A DNA stretch of 37,863 bases from Candidatus Anaerostipes avistercoris (GTDB lineage Bacteria; Bacillota; Clostridia; Lachnospirales; Lachnospiraceae): contig DWWD01000047.1 of NCBI GenBank assembly GCA_019119895.1, positions 1 through 37,863 on the forward strand, written 5' to 3'. The position numbers and the translations under genes were made by a program. Position 1 is the first letter of the stretch. Every line of letters begins with the position of its first letter. Below are positions 13,728-23,338 of the stretch, piece by piece. Under the pieces are notes generated by a model. The model did no database searches. It had not been told where the DNA came from and worked only from the letters and a program-made list of their open reading frames with translations.

Positions 13728-16313
13728 TTATGCTTTAACTCTTGCTGTCAATTCACCGTTTTCCACATCGATCAGGATTGTATCTTCCGCATCGACTCCA
13801 TCGCCTAAGATCAGTCTTGCAGCCAGTGTCTCCACTGTCTTCTGCAGATATCTCTTCAGCGGTCTTGCGCCGTACATCGGCTCATATCCGTTGTCAGCTG
13901 CATATTCTTTCGCTGCCGGAGTCAGCTCGACACGCAGTTCTTTGTCCGCCAGCCTACGGTTCAGGTCTTTTACCTGCAGATCAATAATCCTTGTAATGTT
14001 ATCTTTGGTCAGCGGCTTGAACATGATCGTCTCATCCAGACGGTTCAGGAATTCCGGACGGAAGTGGTTTCTGAGGTCTGTCATTACCATATCCTGTGCT
14101 TCCTGTTTGATATTGCCCTGATCATCGATTCCTTCCAGCAGATACGTGGATCCGATATTGGAAGTCATAATCAGAATCGTATTCTTAAAGTCCACTGTCT
14201 TTCCTTTGGAGTCCGTAATACGTCCGTCATCCAGTACCTGAAGCAGAATATTAAACACATCCGGATGCGCTTTCTCAATCTCATCAAACAGCACAACGGA
14301 GTATGGTTTTCTGCGAACTGCCTCTGTCAGCTGACCGCCCTCTTCATATCCTACATATCCAGGAGGTGCTCCGATCAGTCTTGCCACAGAGTGTTTCTCC
14401 ATATATTCACTCATATCGATACGCACGATGTTCTGTTCATTGTCAAACAGACTCTCTGCCAAAGCTTTGGCAAGTTCTGTTTTTCCGACTCCGGTCGGTC
14501 CGAGGAATAAGAAGGAGCCGATTGGTTTGCTCGGATCTTTGATTCCGGCTTTGGAACGAATGATGGATTCTGTTACCAGTTCCACTGCCTCATCCTGTCC
14601 CACAACTCTCTCATGGAGCACCTGATCCAGATGCAGCGTCTTATTTCGCTCGCTTTCCGTCAATTTGGCTACCGGAATTCCGGTCCATCTGGAAATGATT
14701 TTCGCAATCTCATCTTCCGTTACGCTTTCACGTACCATGGAGCGGTCTTCCCTGCTGACTCTTTCTTCCTCCTCCTGCAGCTGTTTCTGCAGTTCCGGAA
14801 GTCTGCCGTACTGGAGCTCTGCCGCTTTATTCAGGTCATAATTTCTCTGGGCAATCTGGATTTCACTGTTGACAGCCTCGATTTCTTCCCTTAACTTGGA
14901 AACTTTCTCAACGGATGCCTTTTCATTCTCCCATTTTGCCTTTCTGGAGTTAAACTCTTCCCGAAGTTCTGCCAGCTCTTTCTGCAGTTCTGCCAGACGT
15001 TCTTTGCTCAGACGGTCGTCTTCTTTCTTAAGAGCCGCCTCTTCGATTTCCATCTGCATAATCTTTCTCTGGACTTCATCCAGTTCAGCCGGCAGAGAAT
15101 TCATCTCTGTCTTGATCATGGCGCAGGCTTCATCTACCAGGTCGATTGCCTTATCCGGCAGGAACCTGTCTGTAATATAACGATTGGACAAAGTAGCTGC
15201 TGCCACCAAAGATCCGTCTGTAATCTTAACGCCGTGATATACTTCATAACGGTCTTTGATACCCCTTAAGATGGAAATGGTATCTTCCACTGTCGGCTGA
15301 TCAACGGTAACCGGCTGGAAACGACGCTCCAGTGCCTGGTCTTTCTCAATATACTGGCGGTATTCATCCAGCGTCGTAGCGCCGATGCAGTGAAGTTCTC
15401 CTCTTGCCAGCATAGGCTTCAGCATATTCCCCGCATCCATGGCGCCGTCCGTCTTGCCGGCTCCTACAATGGTATGCAGCTCATCGATGAACAGGATAAT
15501 CTGTCCGTCGCTTTTCTTCACTTCTTCCAGCACTGCTTTCAGACGTTCCTCAAATTCTCCACGGTATTTGGCACCTGCCACCAGAGATCCCATATCCAGA
15601 GAGAAAATCGTCTTGTCTTTCAGCTGTTCCGGAACATCGCCCCGGACAATTCTCTGGGCAAGGCCCTCGACAACGGCTGTTTTACCAACGCCGGGCTCAC
15701 CGATCAGCACCGGGTTGTTCTTGGTCTTTCTGGAAAGAATACGGATCACGTTTCGGATCTCACTGTCTCTCCCGATGACCGGATCCAGTTTCTGTTCCCT
15801 GGCACGTTTTACCAGGTCATATCCATATTTCTCAAGACTGTCATAAGTCTCCTCCGGATTATCGCTGGTTACCTTCTGCCCGCCTCTTACCTGAGCCAGC
15901 ACCTCAAGGAAACGATTTCTCGTGATTCCATATGCGCGGAACAATTCTTTGACTGCTTTATTCGGATGGCGGATCATTGCCAGGAACAAATGCTCAACGG
16001 AAACATACTCATCCTTCATGGCTTTCATCTCATCCTCGCCATGGAGCAGCACCTGATTCAGATCATTGCTCATATAAACCTGTCCGCCGGATACTTTCGG
16101 CTTCCTGGCCAAAAGCTCCTGTACCTGACTGATAAATGTATCTTTCTGAATGTTCATCTTCTCCAGCAGGCTGGCAATCAGACTGTCCTCGATGGTCAGC
16201 AGGCTGTACAGAAAATGTTCCTGATCTATCTCCTGATGCCCATAGTCATAAGCAATTTTTTCGCATTGATTTACGGCTTCAATGGACTTTTGTGTAAATT
16301 TATTGATATTCAT
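13728..16313 (-). CDS. clpB: ATP-dependent chaperone ClpB (disaggregase)
   Basis: An 861-residue AAA+ Hsp100 that extracts proteins from aggregates together with DnaK. Parts in order: Clp N domain (1-150); NBD1 with Walker [14 protein letters not shown] and Walker [10 protein letters not shown]; a long coiled-coil middle domain (roughly 400-520), which sets ClpB apart from ClpA/ClpC; NBD2 with [15 protein letters not shown] and [11 protein letters not shown]; and the small C-terminal domain. No ClpP-binding loop was recognised. The start is ATG 16313 with an AAAAGGAGG site; an in-frame ATG at 16400 would add 29 residues encoded by the promoter and operator and is rejected. A CIRCE element and consensus promoter precede it. 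Confidence 0.97.
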   Translation of the reverse strand: MNINKFTQKSIEAVNQCEKIAYDYGHQEIDQEHFLYSLLTIEDSLIASLLEKMNIQKDTFISQVQELLARKPKVSGGQVYMSNDLNQVLLHGEDEMKAMKDEYVSVEHLFLAMIRHPNKAVKELFRAYGITRNRFLEVLAQVRGGQKVTSDNPEETYDSLEKYGYDLVKRAREQKLDPVIGRDSEIRNVIRILSRKTKNNPVLIGEPGVGKTAVVEGLAQRIVRGDVPEQLKDKTIFSLDMGSLVAGAKYRGEFEERLKAVLEEVKKSDGQIILFIDELHTIVGAGKTDGAMDAGNMLKPMLARGELHCIGATTLDEYRQYIEKDQALERRFQPVTVDQPTVEDTISILRGIKDRYEVYHGVKITDGSLVAAATLSNRYITDRFLPDKAIDLVDEACAMIKTEMNSLPAELDEVQRKIMQMEIEEAALKKEDDRLSKERLAELQKELAELREEFNSRKAKWENEKASVEKVSKLREEIEAVNSEIQIAQRNYDLNKAAELQYGRLPELQKQLQEEEERVSREDRSMVRESVTEDEIAKIISRWTGIPVAKLTESERNKTLHLDQVLHERVVGQDEAVELVTESIIRSKAGIKDPSKPIGSFLFLGPTGVGKTELAKALAESLFDNEQNIVRIDMSEYMEKHSVARLIGAPPGYVGYEEGGQLTEAVRRKPYSVVLFDEIEKAHPDVFNILLQVLDDGRITDSKGKTVDFKNTILIMTSNIGSTYLLEGIDDQGNIKQEAQDMVMTDLRNHFRPEFLNRLDETIMFKPLTKDNITRIIDLQVKDLNRRLADKELRVELTPAAKEYAADNGYEPMYGARPLKRYLQKTVETLAARLILGDGVDAEDTILIDVENGELTARVKA

Positions 16314-16368
16314 AGCTTTTTTCCTCCTTTTTTCTGCCCTCTGAAAGGATCTCCTATGTTCTATTTGT

Positions 16369-16397
16369 ACTATAACACCAATTGTTAGCACTGTCAA
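16369..16397 (-). promoter_or_regulatory. clpB promoter
   Basis: TTGACA (16397-16392) and TATAGT (16374-16369) have a 17-base spacer on the minus strand, close to the sigma-A consensus. The -35 box lies inside the CIRCE element, so repressor binding would block RNA polymerase. Confidence 0.85.
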
Positions 16398-16411
16398 CAC
16401 TCGAGTGCTAA
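16385..16411. promoter_or_regulatory. CIRCE operator (HrcA binding site)
   Basis: The inverted repeat TTAGCACTG - 9 bases - GAGTGCTAA matches the CIRCE consensus TTAGCACTC-N9-GAGTGCTAA except for one base in the left arm. It overlaps the clpB -35 box. This predicts heat-shock control by the HrcA repressor, whose gene is not in the window. Confidence 0.92.
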
Positions 16412-16575
16412 TTTTTTATTTCAAAGATTCTCCATTTTTTACCATTTATTTACATGAATTTCATTTTTTTCATAAATTCATTTGTTAGAATAAAAGCTGA
16501 TCAAAAGGCCTGATGATTCGACTGTGTCATTGTAACTATGAAGCAGCCAAAAAACAACGAAAGAAGATAGATGAT

Positions 16576-17073
16576 ATGCAGAATAAGAAAAAGAAAAAAA
16601 CAGCACGGAATGTCATCCTGATCGCTGGTCTTGCGGTCATTATATTTGCCGCCGCCTGGATGATCCTATCCAGGAACCAGCAGAAGACGCAGACCGCGCA
16701 GGGCATCGTTTTAGATGAAAATGCGGAAGCATGGGACGGAAACATGAATGATATGTCCAACGGAAAAAGCGGAATCAAAATCCCAGGCTACGGAGAACTG
16801 ACCGTTCCCCAGGGAGACAACACATGGAATATCACACTTGCAAATCCAAAAGGCAATAACTGCTACTTCCGCTATACTGTCACAGTGGACGGTGAGACTC
16901 TGTACAAATCAGACCTGATCGAACCCGGCAAAGCAGTACGGCAGTTTGAAGTATCAAAACTTCTGGATCCCGGAGAATATGAAATCCATTTGAATATTTC
17001 CACTTATTCCCTGGATGACGGACAGACTCCGATGAATGGTGCCAATGTGAAATCTGTTTTGCATGTGATCTGA
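16576..17073 (+). CDS. Membrane-anchored extracytoplasmic protein of unknown function
   Basis: About 165 residues. A lysine-rich N terminus (QNKKKKKTARN) is followed by one membrane segment (about 13-32), then an external domain rich in beta-type sequence: GIKIPGYGELTVPQ, WNITLANPKGNNCYF, YTVTVDGETLYKSDLIEPG, LLDPGEYEIHLNIST. This looks like an immunoglobulin-like beta sandwich, but no named family is recognised. The start is uncertain: ATG 16576 has only a weak GAAAGAAG site, and an in-frame ATG at 16513 (AAGG site) would add 21 residues. The next gene follows 20 bases after its stop with an AAGGAG site, so the two form an operon. Confidence 0.7.
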   Translation: MQNKKKKKTARNVILIAGLAVIIFAAAWMILSRNQQKTQTAQGIVLDENAEAWDGNMNDMSNGKSGIKIPGYGELTVPQGDNTWNITLANPKGNNCYFRYTVTVDGETLYKSDLIEPGKAVRQFEVSKLLDPGEYEIHLNISTYSLDDGQTPMNGANVKSVLHVI

Positions 17074-17093
17074 CACAAAAAGGAGAATGCATT

Positions 17094-17639
17094 ATGAAAA
17101 AAATAGTATTGGGACTCGCAGCTTTAGCTATGACAGTATGTGCATCTATTCCGGTTGCGGCAAACACAACAAGCGGCCGTACCGACTTAAGCTTATATGT
17201 AGCCAATGATCCTACATACACTGTAACCGTTCCGGAAACAGTACAGCTCAGCGCTACAGAAAACACTCAGGTGCCAGTTACCGCAAGTGACGTCAAATAC
17301 CTTCCTGACGGACAGAAGATTTCTGTTACTCTGGACCGCGGAAACGGAACTTTCGGAAGATTATACCTGGAAGGCACTAATGAAGAAACCGGAAAAGAAT
17401 ATATGATGACTCTGTACGTAAAAGGTACGGACGGAGAATTCAAAATGGGAGCGCTTGAGAACCAGATCAAAGGCATGGAACTGGCTTCTTTCACTGAAGA
17501 TGGCACGATGAATTATGAACTTCGTCCGGCAGCTCTCAATTATCCTGATTCCACCAGCGATAATCTTGTCATTCAGAAAGGTGTTCACTATTCCGGATAT
17601 GTTACTTATGGTATCGGACTTACAGATATCGCAGAATAG
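17094..17639 (+). CDS. Secreted beta-rich protein of unknown function
   Basis: A 181-residue protein with a clean signal peptide (MKKIVLGLAALAMTVCASIPVAA, cleavage near residue 24). The mature part opens with SLYVANDPTYTVTVPETV and alternates beta-type segments (KISVTLDRGNGTFGRLYLEG, KEYMMTLYVKG), ending HYSGYVTYGIGLTDIAE. This resembles surface or fimbria-like beta sandwiches of Gram-positives in general style, but there is no LPXTG, no WxL motif and no lipobox, so how it stays at the surface, if it does, is unknown. It is paired with the anchored protein just upstream and followed by a strong terminator. Confidence 0.75.
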   Translation: MKKIVLGLAALAMTVCASIPVAANTTSGRTDLSLYVANDPTYTVTVPETVQLSATENTQVPVTASDVKYLPDGQKISVTLDRGNGTFGRLYLEGTNEETGKEYMMTLYVKGTDGEFKMGALENQIKGMELASFTEDGTMNYELRPAALNYPDSTSDNLVIQKGVHYSGYVTYGIGLTDIAE

Positions 17640-17663
17640 TTGAATATATAAAACACCCATCCA

Positions 17664-17693
17664 AAAAAAGAGACGGCGTGCCGTCTCTTTTTT
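17664..17693. terminator. Bidirectional terminator
   Basis: The perfect stem AAAAAGAGACGGC / GCCGTCTCTTTTT has a minimal loop and lies between the convergent secreted-protein and NlpC/P60 genes. A and T runs on both sides make it work in both directions. Confidence 0.88.
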
Positions 17694-17698
17694 CTGTC

Positions 17699-18346
17699 TC
17701 ATTCCCACCGGAACTGTCCATACTCTCTCAGATATTCTCCGCCCTTCCGGAACTGATCGTATCTCCTGCACCACTCCGGCGCGATCCGCCGCATGCAGGC
17801 TTCTGCCTTTTGGACTGCCTCGCTCCTGATCCTGCCGTCAGACCGTACCGTTCCATTGACCTGTACCCCGGGAGGACTGGAATGACATATCAAAAGACTT
17901 CCGTCCTCACACTCCTCCAGCACAAGATATACATGCCCCTGAGATGCTGAACTCATTATATCTCCCGGATGCCAGCCAGATATCTCCGAAGGCTCTTTCC
18001 AGTTTCCGAATCCTTTTTCTTCCAGCATTCTGCCTTGTTCTCCCGCCTTTCGCACATAATCGTCCGGGAAACCATACGGTGCCAGAGTATTGTATAAGAG
18101 CCACCCGATATAGCCGGAACAGTCCAGTCCTTTTCTCCGCTCCATGCGGTGCTTTTTAAAATCATAGGATGCATCCTGACTGAGAAAAAACTCCTCCCAC
18201 GCCTGACTGATTCCCATGCTCACAGCATCCGCGCCGGCTCCTGTATCAGATTCGTTCCATCCGCCGCCCCATATATACAAAGTCCTGCCTGCCGGAAGCA
18301 GAGCGGTTTCACATAATTTTGCAATCAGCGATTCTTTCCATCTCAT
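17699..18346 (-). CDS. NlpC/P60-like cysteine peptidase without signal peptide
   Basis: A 215-residue protein with the NlpC/P60 catalytic set: YIWGGGWN near residue 24, nucleophile C76 in GLDCSGYI, H138 in QGHVYLVL, and a third polar residue H155 in LICHSSPPG. WHPGDIM before the histidine is also typical. The family cleaves gamma-D-Glu-diamino-acid bonds in peptidoglycan peptides. Unusually, the N terminus (MRWKESLIAKLCETALL) is not a secretion signal and there are no cell-wall-binding repeats, so it may work inside the cell on recycled muropeptides or be released another way. It follows the alpha/beta hydrolase gene by 39 bases, probably in one transcript. Confidence 0.8.
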   Translation of the reverse strand: MRWKESLIAKLCETALLPAGRTLYIWGGGWNESDTGAGADAVSMGISQAWEEFFLSQDASYDFKKHRMERRKGLDCSGYIGWLLYNTLAPYGFPDDYVRKAGEQGRMLEEKGFGNWKEPSEISGWHPGDIMSSASQGHVYLVLEECEDGSLLICHSSPPGVQVNGTVRSDGRIRSEAVQKAEACMRRIAPEWCRRYDQFRKGGEYLREYGQFRWE

Positions 18347-18385
18347 ACAGATCCCTTCCGTATCCCTGCTTTTCTTTATCTTATG

Positions 18386-19309
18386 TCAGGCTTCCTCTGA
18401 TGATTCCAGAAAGTCAAAGATCACCCGGTAAACCTTATCTACTCCGTCCTCATTTAAAATTTCATGGCGTCTGTGCCGGAACAGGACGCCTCTCACCCGG
18501 CTGTATCCCCGTTTTCTCAAAAATGTCATCGCCTCCGCATATTGCTTTTTGGAACCAATACACGGATCATCGGCTCCCGCGATAAACAAAATCGGCAGAG
18601 AAGGATGTTTCACGTCCCATCCCTTCTTACTGTAGGTATTTTTCATAAGAAGAAATAAATTCAGAAATCCATTATTGGTAAATATAAATCCGTCCAGCGG
18701 ATCTGCGTCATATTCCGTTACATTTTCTTTATTATAACTGATCCAGCTGTTGGGAGATTCTCCTTCCTTCAGCTGCTCTCTGTATGCCGCAAAGGCAATC
18801 TTCTGAAACAGCCTTCCCGGTCTTTTGGACCGTATTTTGCAGGCGGAGTGCGCCAGAAACAGAGCCGTCTCCGTCAGCTTGTTTTCGCTGGGACTTCCAC
18901 ACACAATCAGGGTATCCAGATCCTGGTCATATTTTTTCAGATAACAACGGACTACCAGAGATCCCATGCTGTGTCCGAACAAATGGAAGGGTATCCCCGG
19001 ATATCGTTCTTTCACCCAGAGAGAAATCTGATGTGCGTCTTCTACGATTGCTTCTCCGGTATCATCGTAAAAATATCCCAGTTCTTTCTTCTTTTTGATA
19101 CTTTTTCCGTGTCCCCTGTGATCATGGATTACCGCCGCATATCCGCATTTGCAGAGTTCCCTCATAAAAGGCTCGTACCTCTCCTTATGCTCCGCCATAC
19201 CATGACACAACTGCATGATTCCCTTCACTTCGCCTTCCGGCTCCATCATCATCACATGCAGTTCCAGGTTGTCATAATCTGACGTCAGATAGAATGATTT
19301 TTTCTTCAT
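18386..19309 (-). CDS. Alpha/beta hydrolase, monoacylglycerol lipase/lysophospholipase type
   Basis: A 307-residue serine hydrolase of the hydrolase_4 (Serine aminopeptidase S33 / lysophospholipase) group. The nucleophile elbow is GHSMGS (S114), the oxyanion region is LCHGMAEHKERY and HDHRGHGKS, the acid is in GADDPC (D247 or D248) and the base is H282 in RRHEILNE. There is no signal peptide, so it is probably cytosolic. Substrates in the family are monoglycerides and lysophospholipids; specificity here is not determined. Upstream of the NlpC/P60 gene on the same strand. Confidence 0.88.
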   Translation of the reverse strand: MKKKSFYLTSDYDNLELHVMMMEPEGEVKGIMQLCHGMAEHKERYEPFMRELCKCGYAAVIHDHRGHGKSIKKKKELGYFYDDTGEAIVEDAHQISLWVKERYPGIPFHLFGHSMGSLVVRCYLKKYDQDLDTLIVCGSPSENKLTETALFLAHSACKIRSKRPGRLFQKIAFAAYREQLKEGESPNSWISYNKENVTEYDADPLDGFIFTNNGFLNLFLLMKNTYSKKGWDVKHPSLPILFIAGADDPCIGSKKQYAEAMTFLRKRGYSRVRGVLFRHRRHEILNEDGVDKVYRVIFDFLESSEEA

Positions 19310-19495
19310 AACGAACCGCCTCCTACGTTCAGTTTAATAATTCCCGGAGTGTCTGTCAATCTTTCTGTCAAAGAGATTCCGGGAAGAAAATTTCCGCCAG
19401 GGAAGCCATTTTTTATATACAAAATCTGTAAAATCCCTTATACTATATATAACTGAACCGATCAATACAACTGCCATTGGCAAAGGAGGAAAATT

Positions 19496-20371
19496 ATGAC
19501 AAAAGGTATGAAAAAATTATCGGCGCTGATTATGGCTCTCGCTCTTGCTTTCTCTGTCACTGCCTGCTCCGGCGGAAATAATAAAAGTGACAGCAGCAGC
19601 GAAGATACCGGCCGCACTGCCCAGGAAATTCTGGAATCCAATCTTGAGAAATCAAAAGATATGAAGGATGTGGATATGACGATGGCTGTAAAATATGTGT
19701 ATGAGACATCTTCCGAAGATTCTTCATCTTCTGACTCTTCTTCCGAAGATTCTTCCAGTCAGACGATTTCTATGAATTATGATGCAAAAATCAGTGATTC
19801 CGGAGAAGACAATATGAAGATGGCAATGGAAGGTGCTCTTTCTGCTTCCGGTGTCAGCATCGATATGAATATTTATTACTCTGACGGATACTATTATCTG
19901 AATATGATGGATCAGAAAATGAAACAGCAGATGGATGTATCTAATCTTCAGAAACAGATCAGCAGTACAACCAGCCAGTCTCAGCTTCCTGTAGATAATT
20001 ATAAAAACATCGTCGTAAGCCAGGACGATGACGGCAATACGGTTCTGGACTATGAATTGAATGAAGACGGATTAAACGAATATATCCAGATGGCAGCAGA
20101 TCAGATAAGTTCCGCAAGCGGCAGCACTGCTTCGTCTGATGATCTGGACGGCATCAGGATCTCTTCTTTCTCCGGAACCCGTACACTGGATAAAGATGAT
20201 AATACCCTGAAAGATTCTGCTGAATTCGTCATGGTAAGTTCGTCTTACGAAGGTGAAACGGTCACTGTCACCATGGATGTTACTTACAACAATCCCGGAA
20301 AATCTGTAACTGTAACCCTTCCGGATGATCTGAATGATTATCAGGAATCTTCTTCTATTTCTCTTAACTAA
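19496..20371 (+). CDS. Lipoprotein with Ser/Asp-rich segment, DUF6612/LppX-like
   Basis: A 291-residue lipoprotein. The signal peptide ends in the lipobox VTAC with the modified cysteine at C23. The mature protein starts with an acidic, Ser-rich stretch, and a second Ser/Asp/Glu low-complexity run (ETSSEDSSSSDSSSEDSSS) sits near residues 72-90. The remainder alternates beta strands and amphipathic parts (MNYDAKISDSGEDNMKMAMEG, SIDMNIYYSDGYYYLNM), in the style of LppX/LprG or DUF6612 lipid-binding lipoproteins. Function unknown. It is a monocistronic gene with an AAAGGAGG site, a TATACT-like -10 near 19440 and a shared terminator. Confidence 0.7.
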   Translation: MTKGMKKLSALIMALALAFSVTACSGGNNKSDSSSEDTGRTAQEILESNLEKSKDMKDVDMTMAVKYVYETSSEDSSSSDSSSEDSSSQTISMNYDAKISDSGEDNMKMAMEGALSASGVSIDMNIYYSDGYYYLNMMDQKMKQQMDVSNLQKQISSTTSQSQLPVDNYKNIVVSQDDDGNTVLDYELNEDGLNEYIQMAADQISSASGSTASSDDLDGIRISSFSGTRTLDKDDNTLKDSAEFVMVSSSYEGETVTVTMDVTYNNPGKSVTVTLPDDLNDYQESSSISLN

Positions 20372-20383
20372 AAGATATGGAAT

Positions 20384-20430
20384 AAGAAGAATCCGGCCCG
20401 CCTTCCGGCAGCCGGATTCTTCTTTCTTTT
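20384..20430. terminator. Bidirectional terminator between lipoprotein and citrate synthase genes
   Basis: The perfect 14-base stem AAGAAGAATCCGGC / GCCGGATTCTTCTT has a 13-base loop and is followed by a T-rich tract on the plus strand. It serves both convergent genes. Confidence 0.85.
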
Positions 20431-20433
20431 GAT

Positions 20434-21804
20434 CTATTCTCTTTCCTTTAAAGGCACATATTCTTTTAATGGAGCCACAGCCTTATAAGCCGGACGGATG
20501 ATTCTGTTTCCATTGACAAGCTCTTCCATTCGGTGAGCGCACCAACCTGCAATACGGGCAATGGCAAATAACGGTGTATACAGTTCATGAGGAAGCCCCA
20601 GCATGTTGTAAATAAATCCACTGTAAAAATCGATATTTGCGCTGACTCCTTTGTAGATTTTTCTCTCTTGTGCGATAACTTCCCTTGCCAGCCGCTCTAC
20701 AGACGCATACAGGTGATATTCTTCTTCCCTTCCCTTTTCTTCTGACAATTTCTTTACAAACTTGGAAAGAATCTTGGATCTCGGATCGGAAATAGAATAT
20801 ACTGCATGGCCCATACCATAAATCAGGCCGGCATGGTCAAAGGCTTCTTTATGAAGAAGCTTCAGCAGATACTCCCTGATCTGATCTTCGTCAGACCAAT
20901 CCTTTACATTTTCCTTCAGATCCGCAAACATTTCAACTACCTTGATGTTGGCTCCTCCGTGTTTTGGCCCTTTCAGAGAACACAGGGCAGCCGCAATGGC
21001 CGAATATGTATCGGTTCCTGAGGAAGATACAACTCGTGTCGTAAAGGTAGAGTTATTTCCTCCGCCATGCTCTGCGTGCAGCACAAGCGCCATATCCAGA
21101 AGCTTGGCTTCCAGTTTGGTATACTGGCTGTCCGGACGGAGCAGATGCAGGATATTTTCCGCAACTGACAGATCATCTTTCGGCGGATGGATAAACAGGC
21201 TCTGTCCCATTTCATAATGAGAATAGGACTGATATCCATATACCGCCAGAACCGGGAACAAAGCGATCAGCTGTATAGACTGACGAAGTACATTCGGAAT
21301 GGATGTGTCGCTTCCGTTGTCATCGTAAGCATACAGAGTCAGCACGCTTCTCGCCAGCATATTCATCATATCGCGGCTTGGCGCTTTCATGATGATATCT
21401 CTTACGAAGTTGGTAGGAAGCTGGCGGTATTCCGCAATCATTTCTTTAAAGTTGTTCAATTCTGTCTCATTCGGCAGACTTCCGAATAAAAGAAGATAGC
21501 ATGTCTCCTCAAATCCATACCGGTTTTCGGAAATAAATCCATGTACAATGTCTTCTATATTGATTCCACGGTAGTAGAGCTTTCCTTCGCACGGAACGAT
21601 TTCCCTATCGATCATTGTATAAGACTGGATCATGGAAATGTCTGTGAGCCCCGCAAGGACACCCTCTCCGTTTCGTTTTCTCAGTCCCCGGTTTACATTA
21701 TATTGAGAAAAAAGTTCCTCATCTATTTTATGCTCACATTTTTTTGCAAGCTCTCTAATTTCCGGCGTTACCTCTGAAAACTTATTTGGCATATCTTTAA
21801 TCAT
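20434..21804 (-). CDS. Citrate synthase
   Basis: A 456-residue enzyme condensing oxaloacetate with acetyl-CoA to citrate. The catalytic triad is readable: H282 (KHGGAN), H333 (GHAVYSISDPR) and D392 (NIDFYSG). The EHGGGNNSTFTTR block and the C-terminal GWCAHRMEE are also typical. An N-terminal extension of about 50 residues before the conserved core makes it longer than the 370-residue Bacillus enzymes. In strict anaerobes it supports glutamate synthesis rather than a full Krebs cycle. It starts 32 bases after the ABC ATPase gene with an AAAGGAG site and no visible terminator between, so read-through from the amino-acid transporter operon is plausible. Confidence 0.92.
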   Translation of the reverse strand: MIKDMPNKFSEVTPEIRELAKKCEHKIDEELFSQYNVNRGLRKRNGEGVLAGLTDISMIQSYTMIDREIVPCEGKLYYRGINIEDIVHGFISENRYGFEETCYLLLFGSLPNETELNNFKEMIAEYRQLPTNFVRDIIMKAPSRDMMNMLARSVLTLYAYDDNGSDTSIPNVLRQSIQLIALFPVLAVYGYQSYSHYEMGQSLFIHPPKDDLSVAENILHLLRPDSQYTKLEAKLLDMALVLHAEHGGGNNSTFTTRVVSSSGTDTYSAIAAALCSLKGPKHGGANIKVVEMFADLKENVKDWSDEDQIREYLLKLLHKEAFDHAGLIYGMGHAVYSISDPRSKILSKFVKKLSEEKGREEEYHLYASVERLAREVIAQERKIYKGVSANIDFYSGFIYNMLGLPHELYTPLFAIARIAGWCAHRMEELVNGNRIIRPAYKAVAPLKEYVPLKERE

Positions 21805-21836
21805 AACTGCTCCTTTCTGTTGTCAACTGCATCTCA

Positions 21837-22598
21837 TTACTGAATGTCATGATATTTCCCAAGGAACTCTCTCGTACGCTCATTGGAAGACTGGAACACT
21901 ACATCCGGCGTGTCATCTTCCACAATCACACCTTTATCCATAAAAATAACTCTGTCTGATATTTCTTTCGCAAAGGCCATCTCATGTGTGACGATCACCA
22001 TCGTCATATGAAGATCAGCCAGCGACTTGATAACTTTTAAAACTTCCCCGGTCAATTCCGGGTCCAGCGCCGATGTCGGCTCATCAAAAAACAAAATCTT
22101 AGGTTCCAGCGCCAGCGCTCTGGCAATTGAGACACGCTGTGACTGTCCGCCTGACAATTCACACGGATAGGCGTCCGCCTTCTCCTCAAGTCCCAGTTTC
22201 TTCAGTAATTCCACTGCCTTTTTTCTGGCTTCTTCTTTTGGTACTCCCGCCACACAGACAGGGGCTTCCATTACATTTCTTAATACACTGTAGTGAGGAA
22301 ACAGATTAAAATTCTGGAATACAAATCCTGTTTCCATCAAAATTTCTTTCTGAACGTCCTTCCCGCTGTATACAGGCGTGCCGTTCTCTGTCTTTACCAA
22401 TGTCTTCCCATTGATCTCTATGGTTCCGGATGTAACGGTCTCCAGCTGATTCATACAGCGCAGCAGCGTCGACTTTCCGGATCCGGATGATCCGATGATT
22501 GAGACAATTTCCCCATCGCTGATCTGGAAGGAAATATCTTTGAGAACCGTCAGATCTCCAAACTTTTTCTGCAAGTTCGTTACCGATAATATACTCAT
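21837..22598 (-). CDS. Polar amino-acid ABC transporter, ATP-binding subunit (GlnQ-like)
   Basis: A 253-residue ATPase of a type I importer. Motifs: Walker [10 protein letters not shown] (36-44), Q-loop [12 protein letters not shown], signature LSGGQSQR, Walker [13 protein letters not shown], and the switch histidine in IVTHEMAF. The [17 protein letters not shown] stretch marks the polar amino-acid subfamily (GlnQ/HisP/ArtM). It follows the permease gene by 12 bases and completes a transporter with the two upstream genes. The amino acid carried cannot be told. Confidence 0.92.
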   Translation of the reverse strand: MSILSVTNLQKKFGDLTVLKDISFQISDGEIVSIIGSSGSGKSTLLRCMNQLETVTSGTIEINGKTLVKTENGTPVYSGKDVQKEILMETGFVFQNFNLFPHYSVLRNVMEAPVCVAGVPKEEARKKAVELLKKLGLEEKADAYPCELSGGQSQRVSIARALALEPKILFFDEPTSALDPELTGEVLKVIKSLADLHMTMVIVTHEMAFAKEISDRVIFMDKGVIVEDDTPDVVFQSSNERTREFLGKYHDIQ

Positions 22599-22610
22599 GT
22601 TCCTTCCTCC

Positions 22611-23267
22611 TTAACGATAATAGTCCATTTTCTTCTCGATGATTGAAAATACTTTTGATACGACCGCATTCATGATCAGATAGAAGATACCTGCGACAAC
22701 CAGATAAATCATTCCACGGCTTCTTGCCATCTGATTGGTAGCGACTACATAGATTTCCATGACTCCGACTACATGAGCAAGAGATGTATCCTTTACCAGC
22801 GTCATACACTCGCTTCCAAGGGAAGGGGTGATAATTTTAATAACCTGAGGCAGAACAATCTTAAAGAAGGTCTGTGCTTTGCTGAATCCCAGCACTTTTG
22901 CCGCCTCATACTGTCCTTTTGGAATCGCCTGGATTCCGCTGCGGTAAATTTCCGCGAAATAGGCCGCATAGTTCAGCGTAAAACTGATCACAGCCGCCGT
23001 CATACGGTCAAGGCTTAACCCTGCCAGATAATAAAGTCCGAAATAGAATCCATACAGCTGCAGAATCAGCGGCGTTCCCCTCATGATCAGGAGGAAAAAC
23101 CGAACCGGCATCTGTATGATCCATAATTTGGACATTCTTCCTTTCGCGATTACCATTCCCAGCACTAAACCGAAAATCAGGGTAAGGAAGAAAAGGGTCA
23201 GCGTCTGCGTCAGACCATTTTCTACCAGCAGTACGACGATTTCCGGCAAACTTTGTATTTGATTCAT
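22611..23267 (-). CDS. Polar amino-acid ABC transporter, permease subunit
   Basis: A 218-residue membrane protein of the HisM/GlnP group with about five membrane segments. The EAA loop that contacts the ATPase is visible as YEAAKVLGFSKAQTFFKIVLPQ. Upstream AAYFAEIYRSGIQAIPKGQ is also family-typical. The start has only a modest AGGA site. One permease gene suggests a homodimeric channel. It lies between the substrate-binding lipoprotein gene (120-base gap with a stem-loop) and the ATPase gene. Confidence 0.92.
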   Translation of the reverse strand: MNQIQSLPEIVVLLVENGLTQTLTLFFLTLIFGLVLGMVIAKGRMSKLWIIQMPVRFFLLIMRGTPLILQLYGFYFGLYYLAGLSLDRMTAAVISFTLNYAAYFAEIYRSGIQAIPKGQYEAAKVLGFSKAQTFFKIVLPQVIKIITPSLGSECMTLVKDTSLAHVVGVMEIYVVATNQMARSRGMIYLVVAGIFYLIMNAVVSKVFSIIEKKMDYYR

Positions 23268-23338
23268 AATCCTGTTACTCCTATGTCATATATATTAAAA
23301 CAAAGCGGATGTTTGTTACGCCGCTCATAACCACAAAA

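Noticed and set aside
15390-16388. 332-codon plus-strand frame opposite clpB
   Set aside because: Antisense to the ClpB N-terminal and NBD1 coding region, with random composition; a shadow of a conserved gene.
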